Positions 20,015 to 28,349 of a stretch of DNA of 64,000 nucleotides are shown here, one piece after another (positions within the stretch are counted from its first letter, which is position 1; every line of letters begins with the position of its first letter). The DNA is from Verrucomicrobiota bacterium (GTDB taxonomy: Bacteria > Verrucomicrobiota > Lentisphaeria > JABSQK01 > JAJFLO01): positions 171,619 to 235,618 of the forward strand of contig JAJFLQ010000040.1 in the NCBI GenBank assembly GCA_021772615.1. The letters are read 5' to 3'. The notes under the pieces are model-generated. The model saw only the letters and a program-made list of their open reading frames with translations, did no database searches and was not told the origin of the DNA. The position numbers were made by a program, and so were the translations under genes.

Positions 20015-21085
20015 ATGAGAACGTTAGATGAAATCAAGGCATTAATCGGGGCAGACGCAGATGCGCTGTTACAGTACGCATGTACGGCGGTTACCCGTGA
20101 TCAGATTCACCTTCCCGGAGCGGATTGGGTCGATCGGATATTTGCACCGAGTGACCGCTCGAATGCCGTCCTTCGCAGCCTTCAGGCATTGTTCGACAAC
20201 GGTCGGCTCGGCGGAACCGGATATCTTTCGATTCTTCCAGTGGATCAGGGAATCGAACATTCCGGAGGCGCCAGCTTTGCTCCTAATCCCATTTATTTTG
20301 ATCCCGACAATATTGTGAAGTTGGCGATTGAAGGCGGATGCAACGCCGTGGCGTCGACGCTGGGTGTACTCGGTGCGGTTGCGCGACGCTACGCGCACCG
20401 CATACCGTTTGTCGTCAAGATCAATCACAATGAGTTGTTGTCGCATCCCAACACATTCGATCAGATTCTCTTCGCTCGTGTGGAACAGGCCCGTGACATG
20501 GGCGCCGTGGCCATTGGCGCCACGATTTACTTCGGCTCGCCCGAAAGCGGACGCCAGATCACCGAGATCAGCGAGGCCTTCAAGATCGCGCACGACCTCG
20601 GACTTGCCACAATACTATGGTGCTACACGCGCAGCAGCGGATTTAAGGTCGACGGTGTGGACTACCACACCAGTGCGGATCTGACAGGCCAGGCCAATCA
20701 CCTCGGCGTCACGATCGAGGCCGACATCATCAAGCAGAAATTGCCCACGAACAATCGCGGCTATGAGGCCGTAAACAAGTCCGGAACATTCGGCAAATAC
20801 GATGAACGCATGTACACGGAACTTGCCGGTGACCATGACATCGATTTATGCCGCTACCAGGTGTGCAACAACTATATGGGCCGCATGGGATTGATCAATT
20901 CCGGCGGACCATCGGGCAAAAACGATGTTGCCGATGCGGTCCGGACCGCAGTGATCAACAAGCGGGCCGGCGGTATGGGCCTGATCAGTGGTCGTAAGGC
21001 ATTTCAGCGTCCGATGACAGAAGGCGCTGCGTTGCTTCAGGCGATCCAGGATGTTTACCTCTGTAAAGATGTGACAATCGCGTAA
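20015..21085 (+). CDS. fbaB: Class I fructose-bisphosphate aldolase (FbaB/DhnA type)
   Basis: The enzyme cleaves or forms fructose 1,6-bisphosphate through a lysine Schiff base. The C-terminal two thirds match the E. coli FbaB pattern closely: [18 protein letters not shown], then ADIIKQKLP with the expected Schiff-base Lys, [28 protein letters not shown], and the end in VTIA. I start at ATG 20015 (356 residues) because GGAG lies 8 bases upstream; the track start at 19931 adds 28 residues not found in the family. Confidence 0.95.
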   Translation: MRTLDEIKALIGADADALLQYACTAVTRDQIHLPGADWVDRIFAPSDRSNAVLRSLQALFDNGRLGGTGYLSILPVDQGIEHSGGASFAPNPIYFDPDNIVKLAIEGGCNAVASTLGVLGAVARRYAHRIPFVVKINHNELLSHPNTFDQILFARVEQARDMGAVAIGATIYFGSPESGRQITEISEAFKIAHDLGLATILWCYTRSSGFKVDGVDYHTSADLTGQANHLGVTIEADIIKQKLPTNNRGYEAVNKSGTFGKYDERMYTELAGDHDIDLCRYQVCNNYMGRMGLINSGGPSGKNDVADAVRTAVINKRAGGMGLISGRKAFQRPMTEGAALLQAIQDVYLCKDVTIA

Positions 21086-21139
21086 CCGTTTGACCGGCAA
21101 TTATTCGATTGATTGATTTCCGGGTACCCGGTTTTCGTC

Positions 21140-22555
21140 ATGACAGGTTCCATAATCCTAGGCCTGGTGGCCGCCGCGCTCGCTGTTTCGAACGTTTATT
21201 TCCGAATTAACGCCCGATCGGCATTGAGACGCGTGAAGCGTGCGCTTGCGGATCAGAAGAAATTGGTCCGCTTCCTCGATCATTCGGCCCGAACGCTTGT
21301 TACCGGTACGGACGAAGGCACGTGGATGCAGGCTATGGCCGATGATCTTGCAGGCGCTGTACAGGCCCGGTCTATACGCATCTACGTCGTCGAACAACAA
21401 CATCACCTCCGTGTTGCGGCTGCGAGTGGTGCGTTGCCACCGTCAACCGGCGCAGGAGACGGCGAATCGGTGCGGCGTGCGACACTTGTTGATATCGGTC
21501 GAGCCCGCATTGATTTCGACGACGGTATCATCGGTCGCGTTGCGTCATCCGGGAAACGTTATTTCCGCAATTTTGAGGTCGATGGCCAGTCTCCTTTTTC
21601 GCGTCATCTGGACTCGGTGATCGTGATACCTATCGCGATAGGTAGCCGAAAGATCGGGGTTATATGTGCCGTTAACAAGGTACGTAAGCCGCGGTTTTTC
21701 ACCAACGAAGACGTCTTGCTGCTTGAATGCCTAGCCAATCAGATCGCGCTCGGCGGCACACTGATCCAGAATTATGCCGATCTGGGCGAACAGAACCGGA
21801 TTCAGCAAGAGCTGCGATTGGCGCGCGAGATCCAGAAATCGTTGCTGCCCGACGCCGCGCCAAAGAGCGATTGGTTTGAGATATGTGGCGACAATCGGCC
21901 GGCCAAGGAGGTGAGTGGCGATTTATTCGATTTTGTTGAGATCGACGACGACTATCTCATGGTCCTTATCGCTGATGCCAGCGGTAAAGGGGTGCCGGCA
22001 TGCATGATCATGTCGATGTGTCGGATCTTCGTGCGCGCCAATGCTGCCAGGTTCATGGACAATCTTGAGGGTCTGCTGGCCGAATTGAACACCAGTTTGT
22101 TCAGAGATACGGACGCGGCGCGGTTTGTAACACTTGCGTGCTGCCTGATCGACAAGCGCGACTATACTGTGGAATACGCACGGGCCGGCCACACGGAATT
22201 GCTGATACGGCAGCCTACCGGTGAGATTCAGGTCATTCATCCGGATGGACCTGCGCTGGGATTATTTCCCCCGGACGCATCGCTGGTGAATTTTGATACC
22301 TTTGCATTCTCGTGGCGACCGGGAACGGCTATTATGCTCTTTACGGATGGCATCACCGAGGCGCGTAACGAGGCCAACGAGGAATTTGGGTTGCCGCGGC
22401 TGGTGGAGACGTTTGGCGCCGGCAACGGTGACCCGGCCCACATTGTTGCGGAAGTGCTTGCGTCGGTGCGAGATTTTTCGCAGTCAATGCCGCAGACCGA
22501 TGACCAGACGATTGTTGTACTTACGCGCGTAGCAGCGGAAACGGTAAGCGCGTAA
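21140..22555 (+). CDS. GAF-SpoIIE (PP2C-type) phosphatase, membrane anchored
   Basis: The 471-residue product has an N-terminal membrane segment (ILGLVAAALAVSNVYF), a short coiled coil, a GAF domain (about 50-205, including IGVICAVNK) and a SpoIIE/RsbU-type phosphatase domain: GGDLFDF-like EVSGDLFDFVEIDD, DASGKGVPACMIM and FTDGITEARN supply the metal-binding acids. Such enzymes dephosphorylate anti-anti-sigma factors in partner-switching pathways. No STAS or RsbW-type gene is adjacent. ATG 21140 is preferred to the TTG at 21113. The gene is 54 bases after fbaB and may be cotranscribed. Confidence 0.9.
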   Translation: MTGSIILGLVAAALAVSNVYFRINARSALRRVKRALADQKKLVRFLDHSARTLVTGTDEGTWMQAMADDLAGAVQARSIRIYVVEQQHHLRVAAASGALPPSTGAGDGESVRRATLVDIGRARIDFDDGIIGRVASSGKRYFRNFEVDGQSPFSRHLDSVIVIPIAIGSRKIGVICAVNKVRKPRFFTNEDVLLLECLANQIALGGTLIQNYADLGEQNRIQQELRLAREIQKSLLPDAAPKSDWFEICGDNRPAKEVSGDLFDFVEIDDDYLMVLIADASGKGVPACMIMSMCRIFVRANAARFMDNLEGLLAELNTSLFRDTDAARFVTLACCLIDKRDYTVEYARAGHTELLIRQPTGEIQVIHPDGPALGLFPPDASLVNFDTFAFSWRPGTAIMLFTDGITEARNEANEEFGLPRLVETFGAGNGDPAHIVAEVLASVRDFSQSMPQTDDQTIVVLTRVAAETVSA

Positions 22556-22565
22556 CACGTGCCGG

Positions 22566-23360
22566 CTATTTTTCAGCTTCGGCGTCGCTTTCCTGCGTTT
22601 CCGCAGCCCAGAAATAATAGCCGCTGGTTCCCGGGCCCGACATGAATGGAGGCCATGTTCCCTTGTTTTCCACGTGTCCGTCGGCGAACAGGAAATTTGC
22701 GGTACCGTCGAGGTGCCGGTGCACCGGTAACGGCCGGACCGGCGCCGGCGGGAGTGCGTCGGCATACGAGTTGCCTTCGGTGCTTATGCCGGCGACAACG
22801 GGGTCGCGGTCGGGGATGTTGAAGTAATTGCTGCCGCCGGAATCCGCAAGCAGTACCTTGGCTGCGGGTTGGGAGAGATGTTGTAAATTGACCTGGCCCC
22901 AATGCGGATACCGTTCGCCGAATTTGTCGGTGAGGTTGGACGATATGTGTTGGTTGATGCCATAGCTTGAACCGCGCCAATAGTTTGCCGCAGAAATTTC
23001 ACCTTCGGGGGATTTGAATGCCTGGCTCGGACACGCAAATTCACCCGCGGGTTTTGCGGTTTGATCAACGGTGTGGTCCCCGGCGGCTGCGATCCGATTG
23101 ATCCAGCCGTTTTCGTAGGCAGGCATAATGCCGTCTGACGACTTGCAGTAGATTTTTATCCACACGCCCAGCTGTTTTTCGTTGTACATACAGCGTGTGA
23201 TTTTCGATTTCATGTAGCCGCGGTACAGTAACGGTACGAGCAGGGCTGCGACGGCAACGCCGACAGTGACCGCAACGACCAGTTCGAACGCGTTAAACAT
23301 GGATCTGCGTCCGTTGGCGTTGCGGCGGGGCGGCAGAAATAAATGGGTGCGATTGGTCAT
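22566..23360 (-). CDS. Prepilin-like protein with H-X9-DG C-terminal motif
   Basis: A type IV pilin-like N-terminus SMFNAFELVVAV is followed by a long hydrophobic helix and then a globular domain that ends with HLDGTANFLFADGHVENKG, the H-X9-DG motif of the DUF1559-like prepilin families that are abundant in planctomycetes and relatives. The Glu that would be at +5 is present if cleavage falls before FNAFE, but position -1 is Met instead of the usual Gly. The start is uncertain: ATG 23360 gives 264 residues, while the track start at 23468 adds a doubtful Arg-rich piece. It converges with the phosphatase gene. It is probably a minor pseudopilin or a surface protein exported through a type II/IV pilus machine. 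Confidence 0.75.
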   Translation of the reverse strand: MTNRTHLFLPPRRNANGRRSMFNAFELVVAVTVGVAVAALLVPLLYRGYMKSKITRCMYNEKQLGVWIKIYCKSSDGIMPAYENGWINRIAAAGDHTVDQTAKPAGEFACPSQAFKSPEGEISAANYWRGSSYGINQHISSNLTDKFGERYPHWGQVNLQHLSQPAAKVLLADSGGSNYFNIPDRDPVVAGISTEGNSYADALPPAPVRPLPVHRHLDGTANFLFADGHVENKGTWPPFMSGPGTSGYYFWAAETQESDAEAEK

Positions 23361-23545
23361 TGTCCGATATTGTTTTTGAAACGTCGCCATTGTGACATAT
23401 GCACCGAATGCTGCTGCGCATGCGGATCGCCGCCAATAACGACGGCGCCGTTCGACTTCAGCTGCCACTATGTTTCACCGGATGTTCCTGCTAATGCGGT
23501 TGCCGGTCCTCAGAGCACCAGCAAACTATGCACCCCGTATGTGGG

Positions 23546-23569
23546 AACGTCATTCGTGCGAATGACGTT
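23546..23569. promoter_or_regulatory. Palindrome AACGTCATTCG-TG-CGAATGACGTT
   Basis: A perfect 11-base inverted repeat with a 2-base centre sits in the divergent region between the prepilin gene and dapL, about 180 bases before dapL. There is no T-run, so it is a better operator than terminator. The binding protein is unknown. Confidence 0.45.
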
Positions 23570-23745
23570 GGCCGGAGCGGACGATCCCGCAGCAGACGAA
23601 GATAACCACCTCTTACCAGCGAACGCTTGAGGGTGTGTTCCCGGCAGATTTGGACTCACTGGCAAACATAGCCGCTGTTCGGCGGAATGTCACGATTAAT
23701 CTGTGAATTACGTAGAGAAGTTCACACCAAAGAAATGGAGATATT

Positions 23746-24993
23746 ATGGCGGAAAATGGGCTGCAGGAATGTTTCGCGGAGCGAATCGGGGGACGTCAAT
23801 TCGGTCGCGATGATCGCATTTACAAGTTCGAAAAAATAAAACGTGCCAAGGTCGCGGCGCGCAAGGCGCAACCTGATGTTGCGTTGATCGACATGGGCGT
23901 TGGAGAGCCGGACGACATGGCGTTTCCTGAAGTCGTTGCGGCACTGTCTGAAGAGGCGGCCAAGTGGGAAAATAGAACGTATACCGACAACGGCATCATG
24001 CCGTTTCGCCTCGCTGTCAGGGACTACATGAGGGACGTCTACGGTGTCGAGCTGGACGCGGCCACGGAGATATGCCATTCGGTTGGCAGCAAATCGGCAC
24101 TCAGTCTGATACCTGCCTGTTTTATAGACCCCGGTGATGCCTCGATTTTGACCACACCCGGTTATCCCGTGATGGGGACATGGACGGATTATTTAGGCGG
24201 GCGCGTCATTCGTATGCCGATTACCCCGGAAAACGCTTTCTTTCCGGAACTTGAGCAGCTCGGCGCCTCCGAGCGTGCACAGGCCAAGCTGTTATACTTG
24301 AACTATCCCAACAACCCGACTGGCGCAGCTGCCTCGGTTGAGGCCCTGGAGCGGGCGGTGGCGTTCGCACAGGAAAATCAGATCCTGATCGTCTACGATG
24401 CCGCGTACGGCGCCCTGCGCTTCGACGGTGTGCCGCACAGTATTCTCGCAATTCGCGGAGCGAAGGACATCGCCATCGAATTGCATAGCATGAGCAAGGG
24501 CTTCAATATGACTGGTTGGCGTCTCGGCTGGGTGTGCGGGAACCCGAACGCAGTTGCCGCATTTGCGCACGTGAAAGATAACTGCGACAGCGGTCAGTTC
24601 GCAGCGATTCAATTGGCTTCTGCCACAGCGTTGAATATGCACGCCCGTATCACCCCGTTGATTTGCGCGAAATACAAACGGCGTCTTGACGCGCTTGCCG
24701 GTATTCTCTGCGAGTCGGGTTTTAACGCATCGTGTCCGGACGGATCGTTCTTCTTGTATACCGCCGCACCAACGGGTACAACCGACGGCGAGGAATTCGA
24801 GAATGGCGAGGCATTCAGCCAGTGGTTGATACGAACAAAGCTGATCAGCACCGTACCCTGGGACGACGCCGGTCATTTTGTGCGCTTCAGCGCGACGTTC
24901 GCTGCGTCTTCGAAAGACGACGAAGCGCGTGTCTTGGGCGACATTCGTCGACGTCTCAGCGATGTCGAATTCATTTTCTCGGATGGTGTTTAA
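23746..24993 (+). CDS. dapL: LL-diaminopimelate aminotransferase
   Basis: This PLP enzyme converts tetrahydrodipicolinate directly to LL-diaminopimelate, bypassing the acyl-blocked steps of lysine and peptidoglycan synthesis. The 415-residue chain shows the DapL pattern: ERIGGRQFG-like N-terminus, DMGVGEPDD, YTDNGI, NYPNNPTG, YDAAYGALRFDG and the PLP lysine in SMSKGFNMTGWRLG. GGAG precedes the ATG by 6 bases. The presence of DapL points to lineages such as cyanobacteria, chlamydiae and relatives, spirochaetes or some deltaproteobacterial-type groups. The next gene starts 12 bases later but has no metabolic link. Confidence 0.94.
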   Translation: MAENGLQECFAERIGGRQFGRDDRIYKFEKIKRAKVAARKAQPDVALIDMGVGEPDDMAFPEVVAALSEEAAKWENRTYTDNGIMPFRLAVRDYMRDVYGVELDAATEICHSVGSKSALSLIPACFIDPGDASILTTPGYPVMGTWTDYLGGRVIRMPITPENAFFPELEQLGASERAQAKLLYLNYPNNPTGAAASVEALERAVAFAQENQILIVYDAAYGALRFDGVPHSILAIRGAKDIAIELHSMSKGFNMTGWRLGWVCGNPNAVAAFAHVKDNCDSGQFAAIQLASATALNMHARITPLICAKYKRRLDALAGILCESGFNASCPDGSFFLYTAAPTGTTDGEEFENGEAFSQWLIRTKLISTVPWDDAGHFVRFSATFAASSKDDEARVLGDIRRRLSDVEFIFSDGV

Positions 24994-25005
24994 GCGGGTA
25001 AGGCG

Positions 25006-26016
25006 ATGGCGCTGATAGAAGTCGAAAAGCTAAGCAAAGACTTCAGCATACTCAAACGCGATCCCGGGTTGAAAGGGGCGATATGGAGTCTTGTGCGGCG
25101 CCGTTATGAAACGGTACACGCTGTGAGCGACGTGTCATTCGAGATTCAACGCGGCGAGCTTGTCGGTTACATCGGGCCCAATGGCGCCGGCAAAAGCACC
25201 ACTATCAAGATGCTTACCGGCATTCTCATTCCTACGTCCGGGCACCTCCGTGTGTGCGACTTCGTCCCGTACCGCGAACGGCGGCACTACACGCGTAATA
25301 TTGGCGTGGTCTTCGGCCAGCGGACGCAATTGTGGTGGGACATACCGGTAATCGAGTCGTTTAACCTGTTGCAAAAGGTCTATAAAGTTTCAGATAACGA
25401 CTATCGGCGCCGTCTTGACGAGTTCAAGGAGCTACTGAACCTCGATGAGATTCTCGATGTGCCCGTGCGCAAGCTGTCTCTTGGTCAGCGGATGCGTTGC
25501 GACCTGGTGGCAAGCATGCTGCACAATCCGCAGGTATTGTTTCTCGACGAACCGTCGATTGGTCTTGACGTAGTCGGGAAGCTGCGAATTCGCGAGTTCC
25601 TCCAGCGGATAAACCGCGAGACCGGCGTGACCATGATCCTGACCACGCACGATCTGCGCGAGATCGAGGAACTCTGTAATCGACTGATCATCGTCGATCA
25701 CGGGCGAATTCTCTATGACGGCGGTATTGGCGGGTTGCGCACGAAGTACGCTTTCGATCGCCATATCATATTCCAGCTGTCGGAGAGCCATCCGTCCGAT
25801 GGATGGCAGAATGATCTGGATTTTAACGGTTCCGTTCGTTGGGAAACGCCTGATCCGCTGAAAGTGAAAGCCTCGTTTCGCAAGGAATCCGTTAATCCCG
25901 CTGCCGTGATCTCGTCGGTGATGAAGCACCTTTCCGTGCATGACATCACGATTGAGGAGCCGGAAATCGAGCAGATTATCGGCATGATTTATTCTCAGGG
26001 CAAGGTGAAGCAATGA
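25006..26016 (+). CDS. ABC-2 type exporter, ATP-binding protein
   Basis: The 336-residue ATPase has Walker A GPNGAGKSTTIKM, a Q-loop in FGQRTQLWWD, the signature LSLGQRMRCD, Walker B VLFLDEPSIGLD and the switch His in TTHDL. The sequence after Walker A (GVVFGQRTQLWWDIP) is typical of the COG4586 group, which pairs with two COG4587/COG3694-type permeases, exactly the gene order here. The C-terminal 110 residues are a family-specific extension. The stop overlaps the first permease start (ATGA). The substrate is unknown. Confidence 0.92.
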   Translation: MALIEVEKLSKDFSILKRDPGLKGAIWSLVRRRYETVHAVSDVSFEIQRGELVGYIGPNGAGKSTTIKMLTGILIPTSGHLRVCDFVPYRERRHYTRNIGVVFGQRTQLWWDIPVIESFNLLQKVYKVSDNDYRRRLDEFKELLNLDEILDVPVRKLSLGQRMRCDLVASMLHNPQVLFLDEPSIGLDVVGKLRIREFLQRINRETGVTMILTTHDLREIEELCNRLIIVDHGRILYDGGIGGLRTKYAFDRHIIFQLSESHPSDGWQNDLDFNGSVRWETPDPLKVKASFRKESVNPAAVISSVMKHLSVHDITIEEPEIEQIIGMIYSQGKVKQ

Positions 26017-26864
26017 CGGGTGGAGAATGCCGCGCGGGCTCGACCGGCAACGCGGTGATGCGATGGCCCGTTATGGCCACTTACATCGAGTATCTGCGGA
26101 TATCCTTTCACAAGATGCTCGCGTACCGGATCAGTTATCTCATCGGTGTCTTCACTTACGGCATTCACGTCGCCGTTTACTATTATCTATACAAGGCGTT
26201 GTACGCCGAAACGGAAACAATAAACGGCTACAAAGTCGATGATATGCTTACCTACGTCGCGGTGGGATGGATTTGCAAGAGTTTCTATCTGAATTATATC
26301 GACCGTGAACTGACCGACGATGTACAATCCGGGCAGGTTGCGATGGACTTGATAAAACCGATCGATTTTCAGGCGATGTACTTTTCCCGTGGATTAGGGC
26401 ACAGCGCGTTCCGACTGGTACTGTTTACGCCGCCAATCGTGGTGTTGACCGTTCTGCTTTTTTCCGTTAATCCACCGGCGGACGCCGTGCATGCCGTGTT
26501 TTTCATATTCAGTACATTAATGAGCGTGCTGATCTACCTTGGTATCAACTATATCATTGGCGTCCTGGCCATTTTTTTTCTCTCGATTCGGGGCGTACTG
26601 TATTCCAAGAATCTTGTTATCGAGCTGCTGTCGGGCCTGCTGGTGCCGATCGACTGGTTCCCGGACTGGTTCAGGACGATGAGTGCGTTTCTGCCATTTC
26701 AGGGCATCGCCTACTACCCACTTGCCATTTATCTCGGCCGCATCGACGGCGTGGAACTCCTGCAAGCTGTCGGATTTCAGGCGCTGTGGGTCGTCATTAT
26801 GATCGGCGTCGGTCGGTTCATATGGATGCTATGCCAGAAACGGATTCTTATCCAGGGCGGTTAA
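26013..26864 (+). CDS. ABC-2 type permease (first subunit)
   Basis: This inner-membrane protein has about six membrane segments within 283 residues, for example YLIGVFTYGIHVAVYYYLY and LFTPPIVVLTVLLFSV. The segment near VPIDWFPDWFRTMSAFLPFQGIAYYP is a hallmark of the ABC2_membrane_6-type permeases. Its start overlaps the ATPase stop by 4 bases. An internal ATG near 26058 or 26073 would remove a polar leader that looks dispensable, so the true start may be there. Confidence 0.9.
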   Translation: MTGGECRAGSTGNAVMRWPVMATYIEYLRISFHKMLAYRISYLIGVFTYGIHVAVYYYLYKALYAETETINGYKVDDMLTYVAVGWICKSFYLNYIDRELTDDVQSGQVAMDLIKPIDFQAMYFSRGLGHSAFRLVLFTPPIVVLTVLLFSVNPPADAVHAVFFIFSTLMSVLIYLGINYIIGVLAIFFLSIRGVLYSKNLVIELLSGLLVPIDWFPDWFRTMSAFLPFQGIAYYPLAIYLGRIDGVELLQAVGFQALWVVIMIGVGRFIWMLCQKRILIQGG

Positions 26865-26958
26865 CGGGCCTCGCCATCACGGTTTTTCCCGCAGTGATCG
26901 CTGCCGGGCTGATGCTGTCGGCGGCCTTGCAATGAATTTCCGGCCTTGAAGCCATACC

Positions 26959-27765
26959 ATGTTCGAAAGCATAAAACTACATGTAACGCTGGGCGCCTTG
27001 TACTTGTCGAAATTCCTCAAGACAAGACTTGAATACAAGGCCGATCTCATGCTTGGTCTGGTTACCGGGCTGTTGTTTCAATGTATTACGCTGGTTTTCA
27101 TTGATGTGTTGTTTGCGCGCCAGTCGTTGACAATCGGCGGCTGGAACCGCGGTCATGTACTTTTTATCTATGGGTTCTCAATCTTTCCGCTGAATCTGTT
27201 CTTCGCGTTCTTCCCCAATCTCTACAACGTTGGCAGCAAGTATATAATAGAAGGTAACTTCGACCGCATTCTGCTGCGTCCATTGAACAGTTTGTTTCAG
27301 ATATTGATGGAAGAAGTAGATATCGAGAGTTTGATCGGCCTTATCATCGGCGGCGCCATTATGTATTACGCATCAGCGGAACTCGAGCTTGTCTGGTCTC
27401 TGTGGCACATGCCGGTATTCTGCCTCATGGCCATTTCCGGCATGTTGATCTATGGCGGCGTATTTACAACCGTCGCGTCCTTCAGCTTCTGGTGGCCGGA
27501 TCGTATCGGGCTGATGGCGCCCTTGTTCAATATGATGGCCTTCGGGAAATATCCGATCACCATCTTCAACCGCTTTCTGCAGTTCATTCTGATGTGGTTG
27601 ATTCCCTTTGCATTCGTCGCTTTTTTTCCTGCCACGCTCTTCATGGGGGTCGAATCCTTCTACACCCATGCACTGGCCGTTCCAGTTGTCGCATGTGTTT
27701 CGATGTTGGTGGGCATGTCGGCATGGACGCTCGGTGTGCGGCATTATGAAAGTACCGGAAGTTGA
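26959..27765 (+). CDS. ABC-2 type permease (second subunit)
   Basis: The 268-residue membrane protein pairs with the preceding permease. About six hydrophobic helices are seen, and YIIEGNFDRILLRPLNSLFQ and FGKYPITIFNRFLQFILMWLIPFAFVAFFPA match the sister permease group. It closes the three-gene exporter operon after a 94-base gap. The two permeases and the ATPase should form an asymmetric heterotetramer. Confidence 0.9.
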   Translation: MFESIKLHVTLGALYLSKFLKTRLEYKADLMLGLVTGLLFQCITLVFIDVLFARQSLTIGGWNRGHVLFIYGFSIFPLNLFFAFFPNLYNVGSKYIIEGNFDRILLRPLNSLFQILMEEVDIESLIGLIIGGAIMYYASAELELVWSLWHMPVFCLMAISGMLIYGGVFTTVASFSFWWPDRIGLMAPLFNMMAFGKYPITIFNRFLQFILMWLIPFAFVAFFPATLFMGVESFYTHALAVPVVACVSMLVGMSAWTLGVRHYESTGS

Positions 27766-27972
27766 GCCGCGGTCCACGGTCTCAAGGACATGAAAATTGC
27801 AGCTACGTTTGAAACGTCTGCGAAAATTGATTATAAGATAACGTTCGCCGACTGCGGCGGATACATTATCTTGGGAATTCGAGCGGATCCCCCTGCCGTA
27901 CGCAGCGGTCAGTAGCGGAATCGAATATCCGCGACGGAAATACGCGCGATAAAACTCGGCATAATGCGATGA
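27766..27972. other. Intergenic region upstream of a sigma-54 promoter
   Basis: No gene is seen. A dyad ACGTTT-G-AAACGT lies near 27805, about 165 bases before the sigma-54 promoter at 27973, a distance typical of an upstream activator site. The link to the activator gene at 28350-29705 is a guess. Confidence 0.3.
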
Positions 27973-27988
27973 TGGCACGGAAGTTGCT
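27973..27988 (+). promoter_or_regulatory. Sigma-54 promoter, perfect consensus
   Basis: TGGCAC-GGAAG-TTGCT matches the -24/-12 consensus in every conserved base and has the required GG-N10-GC spacing. Transcription would start near 28000, about 100 bases before the 55-residue ORF at 28103. A sigma-54 activator gene is encoded convergently right behind that ORF. Confidence 0.72.
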
Positions 27989-28023
27989 AGGAGATGGTTG
28001 TATTGACGGTCTATCGAGGTTGC

Positions 28024-28043
28024 CCGCAGTGTTCGCACTGTGG
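28024..28043 (+). promoter_or_regulatory. Leader hairpin with UUCG loop
   Basis: CCGCAGTG-TTCG-CACTGTGG can fold into an 8-pair stem (one G-U pair) with a UUCG loop. It lies in the predicted leader between the sigma-54 promoter and the small ORF and could stabilise the transcript or control translation. Confidence 0.45.
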
Positions 28044-28102
28044 CGTTCCTGGTCAACTATCAACGTATTTGCCGGTATAAAAGTATCGGGAGGAGTAGAA
28101 GG

Positions 28103-28270
28103 ATGAAATCGATACAGCGTGTAAAACTCCGTGGAATGAGCAATGAACGCCTGCTCATGTTGTCCCTCACCTGCAATGACGATCAACTCGACGCGATCGA
28201 TTGGGAGCTTGATCGCCGCGCGGTCAACAGTAGAGGCCGCAGTCCGCGGCCGTCCGGAGTACTGAATTAA
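28103..28270 (+). CDS. Small protein of unknown function, sigma-54 controlled
   Basis: The 55-residue protein has a strong ribosome binding region (GGGAGGAG then GAAGG directly before ATG). It is soluble and charged, with a likely helical middle (MSNERLLMLSLTCNDDQLDAI, shown in part: NERLLMLSL) and no signal peptide or membrane helix. I do not recognise a family. It is preceded by a perfect sigma-54 promoter and a leader hairpin and followed by a palindrome. The track start at 28040 would add 21 residues and fall inside the leader hairpin. A regulatory small protein of the adjoining secretion/signalling cluster is plausible but unproven. Confidence 0.6.
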   Translation: MKSIQRVKLRGMSNERLLMLSLTCNDDQLDAIDWELDRRAVNSRGRSPRPSGVLN

Positions 28271-28279
28271 TTTTCTCAC

Positions 28280-28317
28280 TATCGATTTCGAAATCGATAA
28301 TAATGTCGAAATCGATA
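28280..28317. terminator. Palindrome plus repeated half-site between convergent genes
   Basis: TATCGATTTCGAAATCGATA is a perfect 20-base palindrome, and its right half TCGAAATCGATA is repeated 7 bases later. It sits between the stop of the small ORF and the stop of the activator gene, so a bidirectional terminator is the simplest reading, although no T-run follows. A protein-binding repeat is the alternative. Confidence 0.4.
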
Positions 28318-28349
28318 AATTAGGCGTGGCGGTATGGTCACGCCCGCAG

